DNA of 64,000 nt from Symbiodinium microadriaticum (GCA_001939145.1 LSRX01000814.1:122283-186282); one strand, 5' to 3'. Counted from the first letter of the stretch, positions 23,190 to 35,844 are shown. Numbers and translations are program-made. Notes: generated from the sequence alone by a model not told the origin.

Positions 23190-23700
23190 AGGGCCTTCCT
23201 TCGTTCCAGCCGAGAGACTCATGCTGTGTGCCTGGGCCACGCTGGAAAGTTGGAGCTGGGACCAATGGCAACACTGAAACCCTAAGACAAAGACACTTTT
23301 CAGTGCTTCAGGGGTCCTTTCAAGGCTCATGTGCTCCGACACACCGACCTCAAGACTCTCCCTTGCCCTTGAAGCAGGTGACGGCAATGGCATCAGCCTA
23401 CAATCCAACCCTCTCAAAGGGGTGGCCTGTCCCCTCGCTGTCCAGCAGCTTCCTGGGCCAAGGACATTCGAGGCACGGTGCTCAGCTCTTACGGAGCCGT
23501 AGGCTCAGAGCTTCTCCCCCTCGGGCTGAGGACACAGAGCTCCAAACGTGGAGAGTCAGGGATGACCATGACTTTGCTGCGCTACCTATTCTGGACATGA
23601 AGCAACCGGACAGCCTGCGATGCCTGTGTGACGTGAGCACCCAGACAGAAAGCCCAAGAAGGCCCAGCGCCAGAATCCGAAGCCCAGCGGCTTGATCCAC
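23190..23700 (-). other. possible 3' exons of the ketosynthase gene
   Basis: Two minus-strand readings look protein-like: about 23190-23350 (MSLERTPEALKSVFVLGF region) and about 23490-23690. They lie just downstream of the last identified KS exon on the same strand and could encode its C-terminal part. No domain recognised. Confidence 0.3.
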
Positions 23701-24099
23701 TTGCCCCCTTCGGCAGGGGTGAGGTCCTTCTTCGTGCCGTCCTGTAACAGTTGGGGCGTCTTGGCCTGTCAGCCGTTCAGGGAGGAGGCCCCAGGATGAT
23801 CCCAGAACCCAAGAAAGGGCTCCAGAGCGCCAGCACGCCTTTCCAAAGAAAATCTGAGGCTAAGGGAGGTAGCACCTTCCTGACCCACGATAGCCCACTT
23901 AACTCAGTCCCGTGATCCTTCAAGTCCCCCCCCCCATAAGCACTCCTTGTAGGGTCCCTTCTCCACGTCGGCCCACCTCGCTTCGAGGCAGTTGTGTTCC
24001 AGATCGGTTTAGACGACGGGGATTTCGATCTCGCCCCGTTCTTCCAAGTGTCTGCTCTGGGCCCCCCAAACACCTCAATTCCGAAAGCAAACACTTCGC

Positions 24100-24178
24100 T
24101 CGTCAATTTGTCAAGTTGCATGTCCGCCCTGCTGTTGGTACCCCCGAAGCCAAACGAAGACACGCCGCAGCACATGGC
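24100..24178 (-). CDS. KS exon with the C-terminal GVSSFGFGGTN motif
   Basis: The frame reads AMCCGVSSFGFGGTNSRAD, matching the GVSSFGFGGTNAH signature that closes KS domains, with Ser-Arg in place of Ala-His after the Asn. The start follows gccgag. The 3' limit is uncertain because the frame stays open to about 23890. Confidence 0.7.
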
Positions 24179-27100
24179 CTCGGCGACGGCGGCTCGAGCT
24201 TGGGGCGTTTTTTTTTTTGTGCGTGGCGGGCTTGCCCCCTGAACCCGGCCCCGGTTTCAAACTTGGGGCTTGAGATTCACCCTTCGAGGGCTTTACTAGT
24301 AGGACCCTTAGGGCTTTAAGCTCTTGGGTTTGGGATTTCCTGCAGCTCCGTGGTCCTCAAGGCCAGAATCTGAGTGGCTGGCACGGTCCGAGAAATCTTG
24401 GGGTTTGGGGATTTCTGGTTCCAGGGGCTTGTGGCTTAAATAACTCTTAAGGGAACCTCCCGGAGCCGCCTCAACCCTCCAACAAAAATTCGGACGTCGA
24501 AAGCAAACCATTCAATCTCCTGACTTCGTCTCGATCCTGACTTCCAGGCAAGGCTCTCGATGCGATGAGCAGGTGAGCTCCTCGGCAGTCACAGCGAGCG
24601 AGGGCTTTGTCGGATTTCTGCAACGGGGAGCTCGGTGCAGTTGGACTCGTAGAACGCGCAGACTAGGGGTCTTGGACACGAGGTGCCCGAAGCCAACAAC
24701 TCGTAAACGGTGACAAGAAGGACCGACGACGCGCTGCGCAAGGAGAGGCTCCGAGGAAGGTCTGGCTCACCAGTTCTTTGGAGCATTCATGCGACTTAGA
24801 AAGTCGGTTCCGCTTGGGGGCAAAAGCAACAGAATTGTGGAGATCCGCAATATATACCTATACTCATGTGTACTTACTACGTCTTAAGTCTTCCTTAGCA
24901 GTAGCTAGAATGCACCTTCTGGTGCGGCCGTGTAGCCCGTTGACCGTAAAAAGGGGCAAAGACAATATAATTAGGGATACAGCGACTCGAAGGGGATATT
25001 CTGATGACAAGCTAACTACTCTGGCTTTTATCTTACCTATTTTGGTGCTCGATTATCCAGCGAACCCAAGATGGGGATCATAAGCTCTCCACGATCTGGA
25101 GAGTATGGTTTGGGCAGAGTAAGGGCCCATGGCTCACACCCTAATGACGAAACCGCGAGTGCCTGTTCACGGTGTCGCATTGGATTTCCTGACCTGCAAG
25201 CTGGAGACTAGCGATCAACTCCCACTTGCTCTCTGACGGGCCGAAGTTTTGATACGATATCAGCATGAGCCAAGCATAGAAAGCCCATGCCCTTTCCACT
25301 TCAACAGTCCCCCCAAACTCGAAGCACCGAAGCACGAGCCCTCAAGGTGTGGATGTTGCTCCTTCGCAACACGATCCTTCCCTGCACTGAATCCAGTCCA
25401 GGGCGCGTTCGTGAACATCACCGGGTATGCCGAGACATCCAGGTGAGGGTTCAAGGTCGTTAGATGTGGGTTCGGCGTCGAGACCTTCACCAGACAAGGT
25501 TCTCATCGTGTGCTTCATAAGCATGGAATGAGACTGGGAGACCGAAGTCACATGGCAGTACCGACAAGGACTCCGGGACAATTGAAGCGATGCTCTAAGG
25601 GCGCTTGAGAAGTGCTGGGATTGCTTCCAGGCGGCTCCACCGTTAAGCAGCATGACGACCTCAGCTTTAGTCGCTTCGGACGGCTCAGGGCCGGATAGGA
25701 GTCTGATAGAAGTGCGATGCGCCAGGAGGCCTTGATGAAACCACATGTGCCAGCGTTTGCCTCCTGCACAAGTGCTCACGGCTTCAACGAATCCTCCACT
25801 TTCAGCTGTTGACTCGTCAAGCAGGGACAAGCAGGTGTCCGTGGCGAGGTCGCGCCGAGGATCAACTTCAGGCTTTAAGCCCTTCTTCAGTGTGTTTTCG
25901 ATTTTTGTTCGAGCTTGATTTCTTGGTGCCTCGTGGCCGACGTTGGACTTCGCGGAGGCGTGGAGCAGGGGATTGTCGCTTCGCTTGCCCATCCTCGGAA
26001 ATCCCATGAAAAGGCTGAAACTCAAAGCCCTACAGCCCGAAAAGGAGGGGACCCAATATAAGATCGCCCAAATTACGGGATCCTGGATGTGAGCACTGCC
26101 TGATGCAGGTATCCCTCGTCACATTCCCAAAGCTCTGCCCCAACGGCCGTCGTTCTTTGTTTGAGGCAATGCTCTTGCTGCAGAGCTCAAACCAAGGACG
26201 ACTGCAACCCAGTTTGTTGCGGCTCTTACTCGTCTCCTCCAAAACACTTAAACTAGACTTAAACAGGTCGAGGGAGCTGCACCGACTTCATGGCACCGAT
26301 CTCGATGGGATCTCCCAGGGCGGTGCCGGTGCCGTGGCATTCTCCGATTTGCACCTCGCTCGCGGTTCAAGGCCCAGGGCCCATGGAGGCTACGGGGGTT
26401 GTGCGGTTCTGCATCAGGCTTCCCGGATGGCAGAAGGCAGAACTATCTCACGTTAGCAGTCGAAGCTACCCTTACTCCAACAGTGAACTCTTCCGAGTGA
26501 GCCTCACACTCTCAGGCCGCTCAGAATAAGGAACAGTTCTTCGCATCAACACTGCCCGCTATCATCAAGGTCATAGCAATAGGAAGACAGAAATCTGAGC
26601 CGAGCAGAACTCCCACGATCCTACGCAGCAAGAATAGAACGGAGGCTCAGGGACTTGTCCCAACAACTCCGAGTTCCTGCAGCAAGATGAACTCTCATGA
26701 TCAAGCCTTGTAATTCTCTTCCCGGCCTCTCCCGGCGACAGCCGAGCCTCTGCCAGCGAGGCGCGGATGCACATCCTTCAGTTTTCGGCAGCTTCAGCTC
26801 CAAGGCTTTTGGGGCCCTGCGCCCTGGGGTAAAGCTTAGGGTGAACTAAAGACGACAGAATGGGAAAGCGTGTTGTTCCAGATCGAGCGACTGCTGTGAA
26901 GGGCCGTGCGGTGCTGTCAGTGAAGCAGATCGGCCATCCTCGCAGAATCGCGGGTTCTGCGAAAAGTTTGGGAGGGTTCTGTGTTCAGTGAGAGGTCGGC
27001 AAGTCGGAACCCACTCATCGTCTTGGGCTGAAGTCAGGACTCTTGACTATGACAGACGCCAGGGCAGCAGATGGCAGCTGCGCCAGGACACTCGCTTTGC

Positions 27101-30100
27101 AGCAGTTGCCGAGGTGCCTGGTTGGCACAGCTGCCCATGACGATCCTGGGCAAAAACACAGTGAGCTGTAGGCAAAAGACTCTTCCCTTGCGCTCAGGCG
27201 GGTCGTCAGCTGTCTCAACCCTGGTCATGAGCAACTCTACATTGAAGTATCGAAATCCACCTGGCCCGGTCTGAGACCGTGAAGCCAACAGACGCAAGCG
27301 TGTGCCTCCTGTACACGCACTGGGCCCTAGCTGCCCAGCGCTTCAGCAACGGTGAAGTGAAGATACCGGTTTCGTCGCTCCGAGGGTCGCCAGGCTCCGC
27401 TCTCCAGCCGCCCGCTCGGCATCGTTCTCTGCAGCCAGGTGCACTCCACAGCAGCCCTGGACGAGACCGTTTTCGCGACACTCGTGACACTGAAGCCAGA
27501 GCTTCCTGTCCCGCTTATATTGATCGGGGTTGTGTATCGTATGTTGCGACTCTTCGTGTCAGGCCAGGATCATCTCATGTTCCCCAGTGCTGGTGGGACC
27601 TCGAGCCTACCTCCTGATGCCTCGCTGCTTCGGCTGTCCTGAAGCTCAACAAACCTTGGATCTTGGTGATGGCATCTTGAAGCCTCTCCCCGAATGAATC
27701 CGTCCGCGCCGACGTCGAAGGTGAAGGCACCTAGGAGATTTGGCTCGTGGTTGGAGCTTTCGTCTCTGTTTTCTTTCTGCTGCTACGCCCTTCAAGGCGA
27801 CTTAAGGTTCTTGTTCGAGCTCATGATCCTGAAGGGCTCCAGGCACAGCTCCCTTCCACAAAGAGAGGCCAAGCCCCACACGCCCTTTGTAGGACAACAT
27901 CGTCGCTGCACACTCGCCAATCCAGCCCGCAGGGTGGAGCATCACCTGGGCTTCTCATCCGCCATGGTGCAGGTCCAGGACTCAAGCTCGCAGTCTCAAA
28001 CATCCCTCGAAGACTTGCAACGCAGCGACATGCAGTGAACCGGTGTAAACATCAACAGCGCCATGGTGGAAGGCTGAGGCCAGCCTTACTAGTTGAGGCT
28101 AGTGGCCAGCACGCCCATGCAGACGGCATACTTCAGCTGCGCCTGATCCTTCATGTTGTCCTGAAGCGCACCGTGCTTTTTTAGGATTAGGTCTCACAGG
28201 CTTTGCGTCGCTTGACATTCTTTCATGCAAGAACAGAACAGTCTTTCTCGCCCAGCGCCGGCTCGTCAGGGACCCACATGCTGATGCGCAAATCGCCTCA
28301 ACGCCCCTGAGCTTAATGCAATGCATTTCGCAAACTCTTCCCCGTCCTCGCTCAGCGGCGCAATCTTCTCTCCGATGCGTGTGTGCCGCCTGTCGATCGT
28401 GGCCCGTACATGAGGTCGTCAAAGGGGAGAGATTTTGGATTTGAGAAGCTTTTTTGCCGTCGGAGATGCATGTACATAGCCGTCCTGACACATCGTCCAT
28501 GCTCAGGGAAGTTGCTGGACTACGTGGCCCGAAGCAGAGTCCCTGTACAGGCACGGAGAACAGCATCAGCTTCCGTCTCTGCCTTGATGTACAACTTCAT
28601 GTTTTGCTTGCAGATGAGAGCTTGAACTGCTCTGCGGCTTCGAAATTCTGGTAAACGGTCTCAGGATTCTTCGTGCATGGGATGGGAGGGGGCTTGGGAT
28701 TGAGACACAACATGGGATTCCGTGACAAGGAAATTGATGCGGTACGAGTCTTGCACGAATCCAAGCCTGCAAGAGCCAAGACCCAGGCACCCACTCAACA
28801 GACAAACACATGCAGCACCAAACCCAAAGCGGCAAGTATCTGCCTGACCATCATGTGTGCCGCTGCGTTCGTTGCGACCAGAGAAGCAGAGCAAGCTGTA
28901 TCCACCTTAGCATCACCGCAGAGCCAACTGTTCGGGGAACTCCGAGGATGCATGCGGCAAGTTCAAGGTTCGGAGTTCCATCCAGTACCCTAGAAAGTTG
29001 GGAATTTTGGGCTTGCCCTTCTTGTGGATTATGAAGGATTTGCTCCATCAGCTTTTCGCCACGCGGCCGTGACGTTGGGACCAGTCAGTCCTCGGCTTGG
29101 TCTTGGGCCTTAAGGAGTCAGTATGGTCTTTGGACTATGTACTACAGGAACACCCGGGCCCCAGAGGCACAAAGGCGCTTCTCGTCGTCTGGCGTGCTAA
29201 TCCAACACTCTTGCATCCTCCTTGTGGAGTGCCATCTGCTTCAGTCTTGAATTTTGCTGGGCAAGGCCTGGCCCGCCTTGTCCTCAACGTTTTTCTGTTG
29301 TGACTTGTGGGTGTCGCTACGGTGAAGGATATACTGAATATGGTGAAAGTTGGTTCGCATTGGGCCAGCTCGGCTTGGCTTGGTCGGCACAAGGTTGATT
29401 AGCTGTTGTCTCCTCTCTTGGCTGTATGTATATACATACGTACAGAATACAGAGACACATGTGTACATATGTGTATGTGTATATGTATATAGATATATAT
29501 ATATATATATAAATATATATATATATATGCTACCCTTGCCTTTTTGGTGGCTTTCCAGGACACGTGAAGGAGCATGTTCCCAAAACTCGGGGCCATGTTC
29601 AGTTTTTTAATGCGAACCCGTGTTTATCTGCTTCGGCATTGTGCTGCGAGGATTGTCTTCATCCGGAATCCAGGTCAGGCGAAATATAGTCAGCATAATG
29701 AAACAAAGCTACCCCTAAGGCTTATACCAGACTAGCTGCAGGATCGCTACTCTCCTAACCATTAACTTTTAAAGTTGAGGGCTGCATGTAAGCTAAGCTG
29801 TCAGGTTACAATCAGGGCTTCCGGCTAATGTTTTGGCGCTAGGATGACCATTCATGATATTCCTGCAGTTCAGGGTTTGCATTTCGGGTAATTTGTTTGT
29901 GAGAGTGGAGGTGGGGTGGGGGAGGGGCTATCGAGGGTAAAATCAGTTGCCATTGCGACGACTATCAGGGCCAAGGCCCGATCTTAGTGTTAAGGTTGAC
30001 GTTGTTCAGAATGAGGAACCACTTCAACTTCACTTTGGTTCTTGGGGCTTGATCCCTAGTCTGCATGTAAATATCAGAGTTGCCGTGGGAGTTCATATGG

Positions 30101-33100
30101 GGGCCGATGTTGAGCTTGGGGAAGAAGCGTCGGCAATAGTGAATAATGCAGACACAGTGAATATGGGCAGGAGTGGTGAATAATGCGATGACGGTCCATA
30201 TGGGCATTTGCAAAAGCTCATGTTAAATCCGCTGGCAGTACTTCAGGGTCGGAAAAGCTTTCTTGCGCCCATATGAGGGCTGCCATTTAGGCCACCATAA
30301 TACTAAGCTGAATCGTATGCTACAATAGAAGAAACGTTGGGGTTGATGTTGGCTTATTACTACTACCAAGTAGGGATCATGTTGGGCCAGCAGCACTGTT
30401 TATCTTCAGCCATGTCCAATAGATTTCAGTGAGTAACACACGGAAAAAACACTACATACTATCGTGGGTTTGCTTTGCATACGGCTCTAGAAGGATAGGG
30501 TAGCACGCTGGCACTCAAAGTAGGGTGAATATGAAAAGCCGTGGCATTCCTAGGTCGATTGCTACTAGGAATGATATTGTTTCCAATGGACTTCAGTGAG
30601 CAAGACACGGGAAACAACGCTACTTTTGTGCATCGTGGATTTGATTTGCATGCAACGCTGGAAGGGTAGGCTGTCATGCTGGCACGCGGCCGGCCATGCT
30701 AAACATGGGCAGGGCAAGTGAATTGGAGTTCAGTCCGAAGTATTGAACTTCAATCCTGAGGATTGAACTTCAATACTCCCGGATCCAAGATTCGATTCAA
30801 AATTCCGTAAGCTGGCCTTCAAAACCATATTATATATATATATATATGTATACATAAGTGTATAATTATGGAGATGCGCACATGTATGTGTTATGTACTT
30901 GTGTATTCATTTGTGTAGTTTATTTGCGTTGCTTCTTCTGTTTCGATCATATCCTATGTGAATATCAACTTTCTTATATATCCCGCGGCGGTGCATGGGT
31001 GTCAGCTCCGTTCAGGATCTTAGAACCCAACCCGATAGCTTGCTGCAACCTCGGACGATGCATCGGGACTTGTCCGCACCGGCGCTCCAACTCCAGCCCA
31101 AAAATCCTTTTCATCTAGGGTGGGCTTCGAAGAGTGCTGGTACAGACACACACACACACACACTTTTCGCACAGCAGGCTCAAAGCTTCGCGAGACCCAA
31201 GGAGGCAGCAATCAAAATGGCGTTGTCCTTCTGCCCTTCCCCCCTTGCTGAGTTCCTTTCTCATTCCTTCCTTCCTTCCCTCCTTTGCGGGTTCCTGATT
31301 GGCAGCTTTTGTTTGTTCCATGTGTTGAACTGTTGAACTATTGTTGACCTGCATTCCTTAAGGCTCGGAGCTCGAACAACGCTAAACCCTAACATGGGCT
31401 ATCGGAGCTAGAATGCCTCAGGCCGTAGATGTAGGTCAACGTCAACCTAATGGAACCAAGGCCAAGCGATTGAACTGCAAACTCGGATGATGGGATTCCT
31501 TCGGAGGTCCTGAGGTGGCTGCCACAATCCCAAAGACCGCCAAGCTCATAATGAAGCCCTGTTGGGATCTTCCAGGCGGATAACAACGATCAAAAACCAA
31601 AAGCTTCGGCAACGGAGGACAGCACATGACTGCTATGCAAGTCGTGGCTCCGAGGCAATGCGAAAGCCGGGAGCAAGTCACGTAGCCCGAGTTGTTGGTG
31701 AGACTCAGTTCGACAGGAGATAAATTTCAGGTAGAGGGACTACAGGGCTTGCTTCGACCAAGCTCCAACTTAGCCAGCTATAGTAGATCCAGAGCCCGCA
31801 AAAGTTCTTTCAGCACGTGGTACGCAAGCAAACTCCGCGCTCGGAACACAAACCTGGTACCTGAGACAGCACTCGAACCTCTCCTTTTGCCTCAACTCCC
31901 CAGGGGATAGAGCCCTGCTGAGTCCGCCGCCAATACTGGTCTTGCCTTGCACAGGACTCGGATCGGTGAAAGGAAACCCGGTGATGCGTTTTCTGGTTTA
32001 GGGTTTTGGGGAGTACGGGTTTAGGGTTGAGGGCTACGAAAAGGTTCTGCACATCTTGGAAACTGAAGCAAATTTGCCAGGAGCACTGACAAGGGGTATG
32101 GGACGCAAATTCTAGGCATATGGGCGCTGGCTCTGATGCTACTGATGTCCGCCCCGATGCAAGTGACGCACAGATACACGGCCTCAGATAGATCTGGTTC
32201 CACTCGCTGCCCGAATCGCCCATGAACGTGCCGACCCGTTTTCCTTCCAACGACTGACGATGGCAGAGATCGCACCAAGCAGGCAAGCTCAAGGCAAGAC
32301 TGCAAACCTTGAAACCCTAAACCCTCATAATTACACCCTACCCGAAACTCGACTGAAGGTCACATAGCAGTGGCCTCGCAAGGCGCGTTTCGTCCAGCCC
32401 GCCTTCCAAAGCACCTGATAAAACAAAACCCACTTCACCAATGAAAGCAGTTACCTTCATCATGCGTTCTTCAAGACTCGAGGCTGTCTGGGACTTCGGT
32501 CTGGCAAGGTGAAGTTCAGTGATTACGACTGGGGACTCATCCTGAGCCACATCTTCAACGAATCCCGATGACATGGACAATGACAGGCCCTCCGGCCTTT
32601 GTGCGTTTTATCACGGGACATAACCGGCAGGAGTGCTGTAGCAGCTTCGCCCTTGCTTTCCGCGACTTCACTGCTTGAAGCCTACGCCCTTACGGCTCTG
32701 AACGACTCTGAATAGGTCCTAACTGTCAAAACTCTGAAGCCCCAATCTTCCCCACGTTGCTTGGGCCTCGTAACCCACTTCGAGGACCCACCGTTGACTT
32801 GGCGCGATCGCCTCAAGAGTTTGCGCTTTGCTTGCGTTTCGGCGTCGACGACCTTGATCTCTGGGGGCTGAAGCTGCTACTTGGGGCGGTGGGCTCTGCA
32901 CGTTGGGTCCGGAATGCCGGAAAGGTTGGGTTCGGGTCTGCGAGACTCCCACGTCTCCACTGGCAGGCTTGCATTCCAGATTAAACCCAGCATCCAAGTG
33001 CCTGCGACCCCCAACATGAGCAAACCCCGATGAGCCTGAGCTTCTTCGAGGTCGATGCCGAAGAAGTCGTTGTCAAAGCCTGGCTCCGCTTTGCTTTGCA

Positions 33101-34441
33101 AGTGCCTTGACTGGGGCTTTCTACTTGGGGTTTAGGGTTTAGGGTTCTAGACTTCGACTTCTTTCCAATGGCATCTCCTGGATCACCGCACCCGAGCTGC
33201 TTGCAACATAACAAGACCTTGCTGCCAAGGAGGCTCTGAAACCCAAGCCAAAGAGAAGCAGAAACTCCCAGTGCCAAAACCTTAAACTCTAACCCTGAAA
33301 CAGACCCGACGCCCCAAAAACTAAACCCTGAGCAAGCCAATGGAAACCGGAAACCCTGAAAAGCCGCCACCGGGCCTATTAACTGGTCTTCGTTCACGAA
33401 GGAACCTTGACAAGCGGCGACGTCACGTTCGATTTCTGGATTTGGGGGTCTGAGGTTACAGTAGGGTGTTGGGCTCAGGGTTTAGGACTGAAGCGACGGT
33501 TCTTTAGAGCATTCTTGAGGATTTCTATTAAATGAGGCATGGCTTTGTACATAATTAAGGATCCTTGGAAAGGATCTTGGTGCTTGCATTGCTTTCGGCA
33601 ACTCCCGGATCGGCTCCAAGAAGAAACTCGAAAGGCCCTACAGCCCTCGAACCAGCTTCCGCGGGTCTGGTAAGCAGCATCCGAGATCCGGGCCATGCAT
33701 GATGTATGCCAAACCACGCATGGGCGCATCACGCTCGGGCGAGTAGTACAAATCCTGGACTTCGCATGGCTGGAGGGCACGACTTAGAGCTTCAAGGTAC
33801 GCGCTGTCACCCTAAACCAGCATTAAAAACCAAGTTGAGACTGATAGAAGAATTGCTTCGGGCCGATCACAATCACTGAAATTTGCGGCCGAGAAGGTTT
33901 GCAGTTTGCCGTGTCAGTTGCAGTCTGTCTGTGCTCAAAGCCTGAAGCATCTCTCGGTTGCGCCTTTTCCAACTCGGAACTCTCAGCAGCATTGATGCTG
34001 AATCCGGACATGCAACACGTAGCTCACACACCTCAGACCCAAGTCGTTTCCTCAACACTGGAATTGCAAACCGGCTTCCGATCTGGAGACCGTACTCCTA
34101 GCTCCTGTTCATCGTCATGTCTAGGGCCTAGACCCGAGAGACCCGAGATTGGTGAGCGAGAAACCCATGGCCTTGTCGAAGCGCGTGATGGGTGGCTCCA
34201 CGAGCGTGTCAGTGCCGGCGCTGAAAAGCCTCGTCTTTGCGGTGTCCCACCGCACCCGAGAGGCAACCAGGGCTGCGGCTTTCAAGCGGTCCAAAGACAG
34301 TCCCCGTCTCTGCATGCTGCTTTATGCTGCTTTAGCCCTCAAGCCTCAGGGATCCAACAAGAGAAAACAACTCTTGCTCCAGGCTGCGCGAAGCTCATGT
34401 CACAGTTCTCTGCGCCGGCGGGGAAGCGCTCGGTCATGGAC
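24100..34441 (-). CDS. polyketide ketosynthase (KS) gene in many micro-exons
   Basis: Short minus-strand exons reproduce a type I ketosynthase in order: 34441-34395 (ERFPAGAENC); 34220-34172 (AGTDTLVEPPITRFD); 33079-33036 (FDNDFFGIDLEEAQ); 32811-32767 (SQRWVLEVGYE); 32414-32375 (ALEGGLDETRL); 32254-32185 (KRVGTFMGDSGSEW); 28905-28849 (VDTACSASLVA, active-site Cys); 28160-28113; 27945-27882; 27730-27685 (TFDVGADGFIRGE); 26354-26283 (ECHGTGTALGDPIEIGA, first His); 25993-25930 (SAKSNVGHE, second His); 25763-25731 (EANAGTCGFIK); 25659-25633 (VVMLLNGG); 25484-25425 (LTTLNPHLDV); 24178-24100 (GVSSFGFGGTN). KS enzymes condense malonyl units onto a growing chain. All catalytic residues are present. 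Most exons start after AG and many end before GC. Some exons, notably between 27685 and 26354, and both ends of the gene are unresolved. No AT, KR or ACP domain was found, so it may be a single-domain KS as is common in dinoflagellates. Confidence 0.75.
26283..26354 (-). CDS. KS exon with the HGTGT motif
   Basis: The exon reads VQIGECHGTGTALGDPIEIG and a few residues more, between an AG acceptor and a GTGCAG donor. HGTGTxLGDPIE is the first catalytic His signature of type I KS domains. The usual EAHGTGT is ECHGTGT here. Confidence 0.78.
28849..28905 (-). CDS. KS exon with the active-site Cys motif
   Basis: After the acceptor gctaag the exon reads VDTACSASLVATNAAAHMM and ends before a GTCAGG donor, in phase 0 at both ends. 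The Cys of DTACSAS is the acyl-binding nucleophile of ketosynthases. The next exon (28160-28113) joins in frame and continues the expected KS strand (AVCMG). Confidence 0.75.
29425..29530. repeat. TA-rich microsatellite
   Basis: TATG/TA repeats with long pure TA runs, inside what is probably a long intron of the KS gene (between 32185 and 28905). Confidence 0.9.
29600..30410. other. repeat-like intron DNA
   Basis: No coding pattern. Words such as catatgggg and gttggggttgatgttgg recur, suggesting old tandem duplication. It probably belongs to an intron of the KS gene. Confidence 0.35.
30412..30690. repeat. two diverged copies of a ~168-bp unit
   Basis: Copy 1 starts tccaatagatttcagtgag (30415) and copy 2 tccaatggacttcagtgag (30582). 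Both continue with acacgg, atcgtgg, ttgcat, gaagg and gctggcac at matching spacing. A tandem duplication with substantial divergence. Confidence 0.7.
30740..30776. repeat. 17-bp near-perfect hairpin
   Basis: gtattgaacttcaatcc, loop tga, ggattgaacttcaatac: the arms pair except at one central position. The word attgaacttcaat also recurs as a direct repeat. Confidence 0.7.
30828..31166. repeat. (TA)n and (AC)n tracts
   Basis: A pure TA run at about 30830-30847 and AC repeats at about 31146-31164, separated by AT-leaning intron-like sequence without coding pattern. Confidence 0.85.
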
Positions 34442-35671
34442 CTCACATTTCATGCACAAGCTGTTAAGGCAAGACTTGCTCGCGCACTTTGGAGTTTTGA
34501 ACCGCTTGGGGAGTTTACGGGTCAGGCTTTCGTCCTCAAGAGCTGCAACCTCAACATCTCCAAAGGCACGGCATCCAAATAGTCAATCTAAAGCCTTCAG
34601 CCAAACGCAGAAGCCGCCCAGTCGCTTCACATGCACGCGGTCGCATCCCTGCTCGCCTTGCGCACTCAGTTCACAAGTAGGGTTGTTGAGTTTGGGGTTT
34701 TGGGGTTTTTGGGAGAAAGGGGTGGGTACGGCGCTGCTGCTTTGGCACCTCATCCCGAGCCGGAAGCTTCTCGAGTTTGCCTGCTGAAACCTTGAGGAAC
34801 CGAGTCAGCCCTAACAAAGTGTACTGTAAGTGTTTGTGGTACCAAACATAGAACCCTAACCTCTTTTGAGGAGTCCTTCGGTCCGTCAGGAATATACACA
34901 TGGGAAGGAAGCCCGAATTTGACTCGCAGAAAACCTTAAACACCCGAAATCGTATTACCCTGAACCCCTGCAACCTCAGCCCTGAACCTCAACACCCTAG
35001 CACCCAAAGGCCTAGATCCCTAAACCCGGAAACACTTGAGACGCGACTGGTGCCTGGGCACTTTGGCAGCTGGCGGAACTGGAGCGGTTCGGCCTCAAAT
35101 GATCGGTTGCAGGGTCTCGAAAGCAGAGGGTGTCAGGCCCTGCCAGCATACGCAGCTTGGCGGATTGAGGATCAGGCGCGCTCAGGCAGCTTGAGGATTT
35201 TCAACGTTTGGGCTTATTGCTCCGGCTAAGCGTTTACACTTTCCAACAGCTGCAAGAACTTTCTGGCCTTGTCCATGAGCCAGTTCTGCAGGACCAAGCA
35301 GTCGTCGTGGTCCGGGAGATACCTGCGTAGGTTGAGGGTTTAAGGGTCGAGCGTGCTACGGGTGCTTGGGTACAGGCTGTAGAGGTATGCAGACTGCCAG
35401 TGCATGTTAAGTGTTTGGAGGAGTTTGCGGCTCAGTTGGAGATGGCTTGCAAGCCAAGGTGCTACGAGTAACTTCAAGCACGCACGCTCTTCTGAGTTGT
35501 CAGCGAGAAGCCAAGAAGTGACAGGCACAAGACCTCGAGTCCCTCCCCCAAACGCCTGTACTCCATCTGGTCATGCCGGAAGAAGACCATGGTCCCCGCT
35601 CTCAGGAGCAGCCGCATCGGCAAGCCCACCTCCACAGCGAGATCCTTCCCTCATCCCGGATCCAAAAAACA

Positions 35672-35738
35672 CTAAACCCTAAACCCTAAATCCTAAACCC
35701 AAAATCCTAAACTCTAAACCCTAAACCCTAACCCAAAC
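35672..35738. repeat. interstitial telomeric repeat array (CCCTAAA)n
   Basis: About nine CCCTAAA-type units, some mutated (tcctaaa, ctctaaa). CCCTAAA/TTTAGGG is the plant- and dinoflagellate-type telomere repeat. Flanks are ordinary sequence, so this is an internal, not a terminal, array. Confidence 0.85.
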
Positions 35739-35844
35739 AGACCCAACGCCCGAGGAGCTCCGGAGATCTCCAAGGAACCGAAACGGAGGCCAAGGCCTCG
35801 GGGCCCTTGGGTCGCAGCTCGAGGATGCCTTGGCCTTCCACCTG

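Noticed and set aside
25342..26025. A single 227-codon minus-strand protein
   Set aside because: It is a read-through of several KS micro-exons and introns; only the segments matching KS motifs are exonic.
33899..34787. Plus-strand ORFs of more than 200 codons
   Set aside because: Antisense to KS exons at 34172-34441, with no domain-like content of their own.
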